From the NCBI RefSeq assembly GCF_050175855.1, contig NZ_JBFXIO010000071.1, positions 1 through 14,978 on the forward strand: a stretch of DNA of 14,978 bases, in the 5' to 3' direction. The notes below the pieces were generated by a model. The model was not told the origin of the DNA, did not search any database, and saw only the letters and a list, made by a program, of their open reading frames with translations. This stretch comes from Piscinibacter sp050175855. GTDB taxonomy: Bacteria; Pseudomonadota; Gammaproteobacteria; Burkholderiales; Burkholderiaceae_C. The position numbers and the translations under genes were made by a program. Position 1 is the stretch's first letter. Each line of letters opens with the position of its first letter. Shown here piece after piece: positions 1 through 8,233 of this stretch.

Positions 1-80
1 ACGCGCTGCTGGCGCTCGAGCGCCACCTCGTCGAGGTTGCGCACCAGCGCGCGGCGCAGTTGGGCGGCGCGGTCGTTCAT
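1..80 (-). CDS. Unidentified protein, N-terminal fragment (cut by window edge)
   Basis: Only about 26 residues are visible, beginning MNDRAAQLRRALVRN and rich in Arg, Leu and Ala; they look like an amphipathic helix. The start at 80 is chosen because a GGAG ribosome-binding site lies about 5 nt upstream. Another ATG at 95 is in frame but would overlap that site. The gene begins 20 nt after the stop of the upstream protease gene on the same strand, so it is probably the next cistron of the same transcript. Too little is present to name a family. Confidence 0.5.
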   Translation of the reverse strand, partial: MNDRAAQLRRALVRNLDEVALERQQR

Positions 81-100
81 CGCCGGCTCCTGCATCCGGC

Positions 101-2301
101 TCAGGGCGCCTTGGGCTGGACGCCCTCGACGCCCATCTGCCACAGCAGGAAGGCGTAGACATCGGCCCGCTCCAGCATCTGCTGCTTGCGCGTGTTGCCG
201 ATGCCGTGGCCGGCGTCGTAATCCAGGCGCAGCAGGATGGGTTTGCCGCTGGTCGAGGCCGCGGCCAGGCGCGCCGCCGTCTTGGTGCTGTGCCACACCT
301 CCACGCGCGGGTCGTTGACGCCGTGGGTGAGCATCACCGCCGGGTACTTCGTGCCGTCGGTGATCTGGTGGTAGGTGCTCATCGCCAGCAGCGCGCGGAA
401 GCCCGCCTCGGTGGTGCGCGTGCCGAACTCGGGGATGTTGGGCACGCCGTTGGGCGTGACTTCGGCGCGCACCATGTCGAGCGCGCCCACTGCCGGCACG
501 ACGGCGGCGAACAGATCGGGCCGCTCGGTCATCGCACGGCCGACGAGGATGCCGCCGGCGCTGCCGCCGAGGATGCCCAGCTTCGCCGGCGAGGTCCACT
601 TCTGGTCGACCAGCCACTGGGCGCAGGCGATGAAGTCCTTCCAGGTGTTGGGCTTGGTCGCCTGCCAGCCAGCCTTGTACCAGTCCTGCCCGTAAACCGA
701 GCTGCCGCGCGGGTTGGCCACCGCGAGCACGCCGCCGGCATCCAGCCAGGCCAGCCGGCCGGGGCTGAAGAAGGGCTCCTCGGTGATGCCATAGCTGGCG
801 TAGCCGTACAGCAGCGTGGGGTTGCGGCCGTCCAGCGCCGCGCCCTTGCGGTGCAGGATGGACAGCGGCACCAGCGCGCCGTCGTGGCTGGGCACCTTGA
901 CCTCGGTGACGACGATGTCGGCCGGCGCGTCGTAGGGGCCCTGTGGCTGCAGCCCCGAATTCGTCACCGCGCCGTCGGCGCCGATCAGGTAGATCTGCCG
1001 CGCGCGGTTCCAGCTCTGCAGGTCGAGCACCAGGCCGGGCAGGCGCGGGTCGGCGGCGCTGGCCAGGCTCTCGTCGGCGTTGAGACGGAAAGAACCCTCG
1101 ATCGGCAGCTTCACCTCCTGCAGCGCGGCGCCGCCGGCATGGGCGCGCTTGAACAGGCGCTTGATGTTGCCGTCGCGGCGCTCGACGTACAGCGCGTCGG
1201 CAGCCGAGGCGATGCCGGTGACCACCTGCTCGCCCTGCGCCACGATCACCTCGGCCTGCGCGATGTCGGGCGACTTCAGCGACAGGCGCATCACCTTCGA
1301 GCGCGGCGAATCCTTGTGCGAGAGGAGGTACAGGCCGTCGTCGAAATAGCTCGCGCCGCTGACCGCATCGGCGGCCGTCACCAGCCGCGTCCAGCGCGGC
1401 GCCTTGCCGGCCAGCACCGGCTGCGCCGGCGAGGCGTACAGCGTGATCTCGCGCTGCGTGCCGTTGAACACGTAGCCGATCAGCCAGCGTCCGTCGTGGG
1501 TGATCGTGGCGACCGGGATCTCCGCGGGCGTGATGTCCACGCCCGGCACACCCAGTCCGAAGATCGGCCGCGCCTTCGCGGCATCGCTGCCCACGCGCAT
1601 CAGCCAGGTCATCGAGCGCTGGTACTTCTCGGTAGCCGGCATGCCGGGCTTCATGCGCTGAAGGCGCGAGAACAGCAGGTGGCGGCCGTCGGGCGAGAAG
1701 TTCGGCGAGCCGTAGTCGGTGCGCGTGATCGGCCGGCCCACCGGGCGGCCGCTGCGGGTGTCCAGCAGGTGCAGCACGGCGGCTTCCGAACCCTGCGCCG
1801 ACAGGCCGTAGGCCACCAGCGTGCCGCCCGGCGAGGCGGCGTAGTAGTTGATCGCGTGCGGCTTGCCGGTGCGCTTCTCGATGGCCTCCGGGTCGACGAG
1901 CACGCGCTCGCGGCCGTCCAGGCCCTCGCGCATCAGCAGCTTGAACTGGTTCTCGGTGGCGCTGCGGCGCTCGAAGAACCAGCGGTCGCCGCTCTCGCGC
2001 ACCACGCCGAAGACGCGTGCGGACACCGAGGCATCCATCTTCTCCAGTGCATCGAGCAGCTTCGCGCGGCCGGGAATGGCGGCGAGCAGGGCGTGGCTGC
2101 GGTCGCTGGATTCCTTCATCCACTTTGCCGCCTCGGGGGACTTCACGTCCTCGAGCCAGCGGTAGGGGTCGTTGACCGTGGTGCCGAAGAAGGTCTCCGG
2201 CACGTTGCGCGCCGGCGGCGCGACGGTGGGCGAGGTCACTTGCGCCTGGGCGGCGAGCAGCGTGGCCAGCAGCGGCAGTGCTGCGGCGAGTCGACGGATC
2301 T

Positions 2302-2305
<4 letters not shown>
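101..2305 (-). CDS. Secreted prolyl-oligopeptidase-family serine peptidase (S9)
   Basis: The 734-residue protein has a signal peptide (MKIRRLAAALPLLATLLAAQA, probable cleavage near residue 20-22), so it should act in the periplasm or outside. Residues about 30-440 match the S9 N-terminal part, starting with the typical DPYRWLED motif (about 46-53) and continuing into the beta-propeller. The C-terminal part is the alpha/beta-hydrolase domain. The catalytic triad appears to be Ser582 (in GGSAGG), Asp665 (in NDPRV) and His700 (in AGHG). Family members hydrolyse short proline-containing peptides. The Ser context GGSAGG, rather than the common GGSNGG, and the NPRGSSVYG segment, in place of NxRGGGEYG, suggest a divergent subgroup. 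The ATG overlaps the ureG stop as ATGA, implying translational coupling to the urease operon. The frame stays open upstream into ureG, but the signal peptide fixes this start. Peptide substrates are unknown. Confidence 0.9.
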
Positions 2306-2946
<641 letters not shown>

Positions 2947-2965
2947 GGCGCCGATGATAGGCGCC
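2947..2965 (-). promoter_or_regulatory. Small hairpin abutting the ureG start codon
   Basis: GGCGCC at 2947-2952 and again at 2960-2965 can pair across a 7-nt loop in the mRNA, ending directly next to the ureG ATG. A purine-rich AGGAGAGGG lies on its far side, close behind the dioxygenase stop. The hairpin could bring that Shine-Dalgarno nearer to the AUG, or it could damp initiation. The function is inferred only from the dyad and its position. Confidence 0.35.
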
Positions 2966-2981
2966 GCACCCTCTCCTGCGC

Positions 2982-3833
2982 TCAGGCGGCGATGCCGACC
3001 GTGAGGCTGGCGCTGAAGCCGTTGACCGCGTCGCCGCTGACCGTGGCCATCTGCGTCGAGTAGCCGTCGCTGAAGATGTTGTCGGAGGCCAGCGAAATGG
3101 TCGCGAAGTTCGAGGCGCTGGCGTCGTAGCCGGTCGCCGTGCCGTAGACCTGGTTGCAGGCCTGCGCCGGCAGCGCCAGCTGTGAGGTCTTCACGTCGTT
3201 GCTGCCGCTGGTGGCGCTGGCCAGGCTGGGGTAGATCTCGAAGTGCATGTGCGGCCAGCGGCCGCTGTAGCAGCCGGGAAAGACGGTGGTGAAGGTGACC
3301 TCGCCGTTGGCGTCGGTGACCTGCACGCCGCGCAGGAAGTTCTCGCCCGTCACGCCGCTGGAGTACAGCGAGTAGCCGCCCTCGCGCGTGCAGTGCCAGA
3401 GATAGATGGCGTAGCCGGCCAGGCTGGCGCAGGAAGAGGCGGTGTTCACCAGCTTGAGCGTGACGGTCAGTGGCACGCCGGGCGCGGTGCCGCTGGCGCT
3501 GCCGATGCTGGTGCGGATGTCGCTGCGCACGATGCCCGACAGCGTCAGCACGTTGACGATGCCGGTGGCGTTGCTGTTGGTGCCGTCGCCGGGGTAGGGG
3601 CCGGCGGTTTCGCCGGGGATCACCGAGCAGCTGGTGGTCGTGCTGCCGGTCGAGCCGGTGCTGCCGCCGCTGTCGGTGCTCGCGGTGGTGGCCGTGGTGC
3701 CGGCGTCATCGCCGCCACCGCCGCAGCCGAGCAGCGCGACGGGTGCCGCGCCGGCCACCGCCAGCCAGTGCAGCATGCGCCGGCGCATCATCGTGTCGAG
3801 GTCGTGGGCGAAGCCTCGATCATGGTTCTGCAT
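2982..3833 (-). CDS. Secreted intradiol ring-cleavage dioxygenase-like lipoprotein
   Basis: This 283-residue protein resembles the protocatechuate 3,4-dioxygenase/catechol dioxygenase fold. The family uses Fe(III), held by two Tyr and two His, to open catechol rings between the hydroxyls. All four ligands appear present: Tyr154 (in GGYSLYS), Tyr189 (in PGCYSGRW), His195 and His197 (in RWPHMHFE). The N-terminus has an Arg-rich RRRMLHWL segment, a hydrophobic stretch and a lipobox-like LLGC ending at Cys37, followed by a Gly/Ser/Thr-rich linker (about 38-68). It is probably exported, perhaps by Tat, and may be lipidated. The ETAGPYPGDG motif (75-84) is typical of secreted family members. A GGAGG site 5 nt upstream supports the start. 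The gene sits inside the urease operon between ureF and ureG; no aromatic-degradation genes are nearby. The substrate is unknown. Confidence 0.85.
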   Translation of the reverse strand: MQNHDRGFAHDLDTMMRRRMLHWLAVAGAAPVALLGCGGGGDDAGTTATTASTDSGGSTGSTGSTTTSCSVIPGETAGPYPGDGTNSNATGIVNVLTLSGIVRSDIRTSIGSASGTAPGVPLTVTLKLVNTASSCASLAGYAIYLWHCTREGGYSLYSSGVTGENFLRGVQVTDANGEVTFTTVFPGCYSGRWPHMHFEIYPSLASATSGSNDVKTSQLALPAQACNQVYGTATGYDASASNFATISLASDNIFSDGYSTQMATVSGDAVNGFSASLTVGIAA

Positions 3834-3916
3834 GGTTCCCTCCGGTTTGTCGTGTCGCGGAGGGTGGCGCGGCCGTGTTTCCGCTGCGCGCCTGCCTCAT
3901 GTCGGCAGCCGCGCAC

Positions 3917-3935
3917 TCGTGACGGCATGTCACGA
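3917..3935. promoter_or_regulatory. Perfect 7-bp inverted repeat overlapping the ureF stop
   Basis: TCGTGAC and GTCACGA are separated by GGCAT, forming a perfect dyad that covers the ureF stop codon (3930-3932). The inner part has the T-N11-A spacing seen in some LysR-type operators. It lies at the upstream end of the 96-bp gap before the dioxygenase gene, where a separate promoter would be expected. No T-run follows, so it is not a convincing intrinsic terminator. It could be an operator or a 3' hairpin. The rest of the gap (3834-3916) shows only the dioxygenase ribosome-binding site. Confidence 0.4.
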
Positions 3936-4658
3936 ACGGAAAAGCCGGGAGTACTGTGTCTCGTGCTGCGCCGACAGGATGGCCAGCATCGGCGAGAAGG
4001 CCTGGCGTTCGCCGTCGCCGAGCTTGAGCGCCCGGTCCACCGACGGCGGGATCGCCGCGACGAGCGCAGCCAGGATGCGCTGGCCGGCGCTCTGGCCGAG
4101 CGGCACGGCCTTGAGCGCCGCCTGCACCATGTTCTCGGCCCAGCCGAAGGCGAAGGCAAGCAGGGCCACGCGCAACGGCGCGCCGGTCTGGGCTGCGGCC
4201 AGGGCGAAGGCGATCGGCCAGCTCGGCGCCGGCGGCAGCGCGGCCAGCGTGGCGACGCGGCCATCGGGCTCGCCTCGGTTCTTCAGCCACTCGACCATCG
4301 AGCGGCCCATCTGCTCGGTCTGCGCGCGCAGCTCGCGCGATTCACGCGTGGTCAGCACCCAGTCATTGAGTTCGCGCACACGTTCCGCGTCACTGGCCTG
4401 CCACGCCGCGATCGCCTGCGCCAGCAGCGGCAGTTCACTGCGGCCGAGCGCGAGTTCGAGCTGGTCGCGCAGCCAGCGCGATGCATCGGCTTCGCTTGTG
4501 ACACGGCCGCCGTCGACCGCCGCCTCCAGCGCCTCGGAGTAGCTGAATCCACCCACCGGCAGGGCCGGCGAGGCCAGCCACATCAGCTGCAGCAGCGCTG
4601 CCGGCGATGCAGGGGCGTCAGTGCTCGTGGCCACAGCCGGGGCCGTGAACGTGGCCAT
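3930..4658 (-). CDS. ureF: Urease accessory protein UreF
   Basis: UreF is the all-helical accessory protein that forms the UreD-UreF-UreG activation complex on apo-urease and gates nickel transfer by UreG. The conserved LASPALPVGGFSYSEALE segment lies about 28-45 residues from the chosen start, and the C-terminus ends near QYSRLFRS. The start is uncertain: the frame stays open back to 4763, but that stretch is merely the other reading of the His-rich ureE tail. The ATG at 4658 gives 242 residues, which fits the family; a GTG at 4634 (234 residues) is an alternative. Neither has a clear Shine-Dalgarno, consistent with coupling to ureE, whose 3' end overlaps by about 41 nt. No direct ureG neighbour follows; a dioxygenase gene comes next. 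Confidence 0.93.
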   Translation of the reverse strand: MATFTAPAVATSTDAPASPAALLQLMWLASPALPVGGFSYSEALEAAVDGGRVTSEADASRWLRDQLELALGRSELPLLAQAIAAWQASDAERVRELNDWVLTTRESRELRAQTEQMGRSMVEWLKNRGEPDGRVATLAALPPAPSWPIAFALAAAQTGAPLRVALLAFAFGWAENMVQAALKAVPLGQSAGQRILAALVAAIPPSVDRALKLGDGERQAFSPMLAILSAQHETQYSRLFRS

Positions 4659-5202
4659 GACCGTGGCCGTGCTCATGCTTGTGGTCGTGCGCATGGTCAT
4701 GGCCGTGATGGCCATGTCCGTGGTCGTGGGCCGAAGCCGCCGGCGCGGCTGCGGCATAGGCACCCGACTCCGGCTCGAACGGCGCGTTCGTCTCCGAGAC
4801 GATCAGGTGCATCTGCCCAAGCATGTCGGCCAGCACGTGGTCGGGCTCGAGCTGCAGATGGTCCGGCTTGAGTTCCAGCTGCACGTGGCGGTTGCCCAGG
4901 TGGTAGGCCGCCCGCAGCAGGTCGAACGGCGAGCCGTGGTGCGTGCAGTGCGTGACGCGCAGCACCGGCTGCGGTGCCGCCAGCACGCGAACCAGCGAGC
5001 CGTCTTCGGCCACCAGCACGTCGCCGCCGCGCACCGCCGTGCCGCGCGGCAGGAAGACGCCGAGTGCGCGGCCGCCGGAGTCGGTGGCGTCGAAGCGGCT
5101 CTTCTGGCGGGTGTCCCAATCGAGTTCGACGGTCGGGGCGCGCTTGAGCAGCACGCCGGCGAGGCCGCGGCCGCCGGGGATGAGTTTGTTGATCGTCAGC
5201 AT
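4618..5202 (-). CDS. ureE: Urease nickel chaperone UreE with His-rich tail
   Basis: UreE is the dimeric metallochaperone that hands Ni(II) to the UreG/urease activation complex. The protein is 194 residues from the ATG. Residues 1-75 form the peptide-binding N-domain, and the C-domain carries the hallmark YHLGNRHV segment whose His binds nickel at the dimer interface. The last 36 residues hold 17 His, mostly alternating with Gly, Asp or Glu, and a GPGCGHEH end, so it belongs to the nickel-storing class like that of Klebsiella. A GTG directly before the ATG could also serve as start and would add one residue. It begins 21 nt after the ureC stop, and its tail overlaps the ureF start. Confidence 0.97.
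   Translation of the reverse strand: MLTINKLIPGGRGLAGVLLKRAPTVELDWDTRQKSRFDATDSGGRALGVFLPRGTAVRGGDVLVAEDGSLVRVLAAPQPVLRVTHCTHHGSPFDLLRAAYHLGNRHVQLELKPDHLQLEPDHVLADMLGQMHLIVSETNAPFEPESGAYAAAAPAASAHDHGHGHHGHDHAHDHKHEHGHGHGHVHGPGCGHEH
4621..4728 (-). repeat. Low-complexity His-codon tract encoding the UreE tail
   Basis: Near-repeats of CAC/CAT alternating with GGC or GAC encode the 17-His tail of UreE. The proximal 41 nt (4618-4658) are also read in a second frame as the probable N-terminus of UreF. Such tracts vary in length between strains by slippage; any length change would alter the UreE tail and could shift the spacing to the ureF start. Confidence 0.8.
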
Positions 5203-5223
5203 CACGGCATTGTGCCGCCGGCG

Positions 5224-6951
<1,728 letters not shown>

Positions 6952-6952
6952 G

Positions 6953-7261
6953 TCAGAGCTTCCCTTGAACCAGTCCGCGGAAGCCGTAGACCGTGCGGTC
7001 GCCGGCGAAGTCCACCAGTTCGACCGTGCGCTGCTGCCCCGGCTCGAAGCGCACCGCGGTGCCCGAGGCGATGTTCAGCCGCATGCCACGGGCGGCCTCG
7101 CGGTCGAACTTCAGGGCGCCGTTGGTCTCGGCAAAGTGATAGTGCGAGCCGACCTGGATGGGCCGGTCGGCGCCGTTCTCGACCACCAGAGTCAGCGTGC
7201 GGCGACCGGGGTTGAGGGTGAGTTCGCCTTCGTCGATCAGCAGTTCACCGGGGGTCGGCAT
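6953..7261 (-). CDS. ureB: Urease subunit beta
   Basis: This is the small structural beta subunit, which packs with UreA and UreC in the (ABC)3 enzyme. At 102 residues it has the normal length for separate beta subunits. It begins MPTPGELLIDEGELTLN and carries the conserved DRPIQVGSHYHFAETN segment at about residues 32-47. The ATG at 7261 is preferred over the adjacent in-frame GTG at 7264, because a GGAG lies 5 nt upstream of the ATG and only 2 nt from the GTG. It starts 9 nt after ureJ and ends 1 nt before ureC. Confidence 0.98.
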   Translation of the reverse strand: MPTPGELLIDEGELTLNPGRRTLTLVVENGADRPIQVGSHYHFAETNGALKFDREAARGMRLNIASGTAVRFEPGQQRTVELVDFAGDRTVYGFRGLVQGKL

Positions 7262-7270
7262 CACCGCTCC

Positions 7271-7855
7271 TCAGGCGAGCAGCAGGGCAGCACCGAACAG
7301 CGCCGTCGCCGCGCCAGCCAGCCTCGGCCACCACAGGCTGCGCGTGCGCAGCGCGAAGCCGACGGCGAGGCCGGCGCCATGCAGCAGTGCCGTGGCCAGC
7401 ACCATGCCGGCCAGGGCGCCGGCGCCCGCCAGTTCCTGCCCGTGGGCCGTACCGTGAAAGAGCGCGAACAGTGCCACCAGCCCCATCGCCGCGGGCGCCG
7501 GCAGGGTCTGGCGTGCGGCCAGCAGCAGGCCCAGCGCCAGCAGCGAGGTGGCGATCATCGGTTCGACGGCGGGCAACGCCAGACCACCCGCGCCGAGCAG
7601 TGCGCCGATTAGCAGCATGCAGGCGAACGACAGCGGCGCCTTGACGGCATCCTGCCAGCGCGCGCAGATCAATGCGCTCCACAGTCCTACGGCCAGCATC
7701 GCGGCGAGGTGGTCGAGCCCGGTGAAGGGGTGCAGCAGGCCAGCGGCGAAGCCGTGGTGCGCGGCGGCGTCGGCGCCGGTATGGGCGGCGGCCAGCGGGG
7801 CGGCAGCAGCAAGGAGGAGCAGCGAGCAGATTCGGCGGATGTTCATGATGTTCAT
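7271..7855 (-). CDS. ureJ: HupE/UreJ-family membrane protein, probable nickel permease
   Basis: HupE/UreJ proteins are small inner-membrane proteins linked to nickel supply for hydrogenase or urease. The 194-residue protein has a signal peptide that would leave His25 near the new N-terminus (LAAAHTGADA), as is usual in the family. The signature HPFTGLDHLAAMLAVG is at 42-57 and a second His-rich motif, FHGTAHGQE, at 133-141; about six membrane helices follow the signal. The ATG overlaps the ureA stop as ATGA, so translation is coupled to ureA; a second in-frame ATG nine bases later is possible. Placement between ureA and ureB is a known arrangement in beta- and gammaproteobacterial urease clusters. 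Transport itself is inferred from the family. Confidence 0.93.
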   Translation of the reverse strand: MNIMNIRRICSLLLLAAAAPLAAAHTGADAAAHHGFAAGLLHPFTGLDHLAAMLAVGLWSALICARWQDAVKAPLSFACMLLIGALLGAGGLALPAVEPMIATSLLALGLLLAARQTLPAPAAMGLVALFALFHGTAHGQELAGAGALAGMVLATALLHGAGLAVGFALRTRSLWWPRLAGAATALFGAALLLA

Positions 7856-8154
7856 GCAATAGGTTGGTGCACGGTCACCAGTTTGGTGCCGTCGGGAAAG
7901 GAGGCCTCGACCTGGATATCCGGGATCATCTCCGCCACCCCGTCCATCACATCGGCCTTCGTGAGGATCGTCTTGCCCTCGCTCATCAGCACCGCGACGC
8001 TCTTGCCGTCGCGCGCGCCTTCCATGATGGCCGCGCTGATCAGCGCCACCGCCTCGGGGTAGTTGAGCTTCAGGCCGCGGGCCTTGCGCCGCTCGGCGAG
8101 CAGCGCGGCGGTGAAGATCAGCAGCTTGTCCTTCTCGCGCGGCGTCAGTTCCAT
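7852..8154 (-). CDS. ureA: Urease subunit gamma
   Basis: This is the gamma structural subunit of the trimeric urease. At 100 residues it has exactly the expected length and begins MELTPREKDKLLIFTAALLAERR, the nearly invariant family start. NYPEAVALIS (about 32-41) and the C-terminal DGTKLVTVHQPI are also typical. The frame stays open upstream to 8328, but the canonical start fixes the ATG at 8154. There is only a weak AGGG near the ATG. It is the first gene of the urease operon and faces away from the sensor-kinase gene. A sigma-54-like motif (8168-8182) points into it from very close range. Confidence 0.98.
   Translation of the reverse strand: MELTPREKDKLLIFTAALLAERRKARGLKLNYPEAVALISAAIMEGARDGKSVAVLMSEGKTILTKADVMDGVAEMIPDIQVEASFPDGTKLVTVHQPIA
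7855..7871. promoter_or_regulatory. Possible NtrC-type site at the ureA/ureJ junction
   Basis: The bases TGCAATA-GGT-TGGTGCA agree with the enteric NtrC consensus TGCACYA-N3-TGGTGCA at 12 of 14 defined positions, with one perfect half-site. It lies within the coding 3' end of ureA, where the peptide VHQPI constrains the sequence, so chance is plausible. It is about 350 bp from the divergent sigma-54 motifs, farther than usual for an enhancer but not impossible. Confidence 0.25.
7874..7890. promoter_or_regulatory. Second possible NtrC-type site in ureA
   Basis: GTCACCA-GTT-TGGTGCC matches the same NtrC consensus at 11 of 14 positions. Its start is 19 bp from the start of the neighbouring site, close to two helical turns. 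It encodes the conserved GTKLVT peptide of UreA, which may fully explain the bases. It is listed because nitrogen control is also suggested by the sigma-54 motifs. Confidence 0.2.
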
Positions 8155-8167
8155 GGGCCCTAAGTCA

Positions 8168-8182
8168 GCAGGAGACGTGCCA
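8168..8182 (-). promoter_or_regulatory. Sigma-54 (-24/-12) promoter motif facing ureA
   Basis: On the minus strand the sequence reads C-TGGCACG-TCTC-CTGC-T. This matches the sigma-54 consensus YTGGCACG-N4-TTGCW with one mismatch; the key GG and GC are 10 nt apart as required. Counting 12 nt from the -12 C puts transcription start near 8156, only about 2 nt before the ureA ATG. Either ureA is transcribed nearly leaderless from here, or the motif acts otherwise, for example through promoter occlusion. Confidence 0.55.
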
Positions 8183-8199
8183 GATGCTACGCGGCCGCG

Positions 8200-8217
8200 A
8201 GGGCTTGGCACAGCCCT
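8200..8217. promoter_or_regulatory. Inverted repeat across the forward sigma-54 motif
   Basis: AGGGCT and AGCCCT flank TGGCAC as a perfect 6-bp dyad. The centre is the -24 element of the forward sigma-54 motif and the right arm runs up to its -12 element. A protein bound here would block sigma-54 polymerase, so it could be an operator. A chance dyad in GC-rich DNA is the alternative. Confidence 0.3.
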
Positions 8218-8220
8218 TGC
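8206..8220 (+). promoter_or_regulatory. Sigma-54 (-24/-12) promoter motif facing the sensor kinase gene
   Basis: TGGCAC-AGCCC-TTGC is a full match to the sigma-54 core (TGGCAC, 5 nt, TTGC), with GG and GC 10 nt apart and a T before TGGCAC. The predicted start of transcription is near 8232, about 2 nt before the ATG at 8234. It sits back to back with the motif facing ureA, with 23 bp between the two -24 elements. Sigma-54 promoters need an AAA+ activator such as NtrC, and none is encoded in this window. Confidence 0.6.
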
Positions 8221-8233
8221 CCCAGGTTGGCGC

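Noticed and set aside
2982..3929. Mobile-element insertion carrying the dioxygenase
   Set aside because: No transposase, terminal inverted repeats or target duplications were seen, and base composition matches its neighbours.
4621..4728. CRISPR-like or satellite repeat
   Set aside because: The repetition is codon-level (His-Gly/Asp) within ureE, with no spacers or constant repeat unit.
4659..4763. N-terminal extension of UreF to 4763
   Set aside because: The extra residues are a Met/Thr-rich frame-shifted reading of the UreE His tail and are absent from the UreF family.
3243..4871. Plus-strand open frame opposite the dioxygenase and ureF
   Set aside because: Shadow of two real minus-strand genes, with no plausible protein features.
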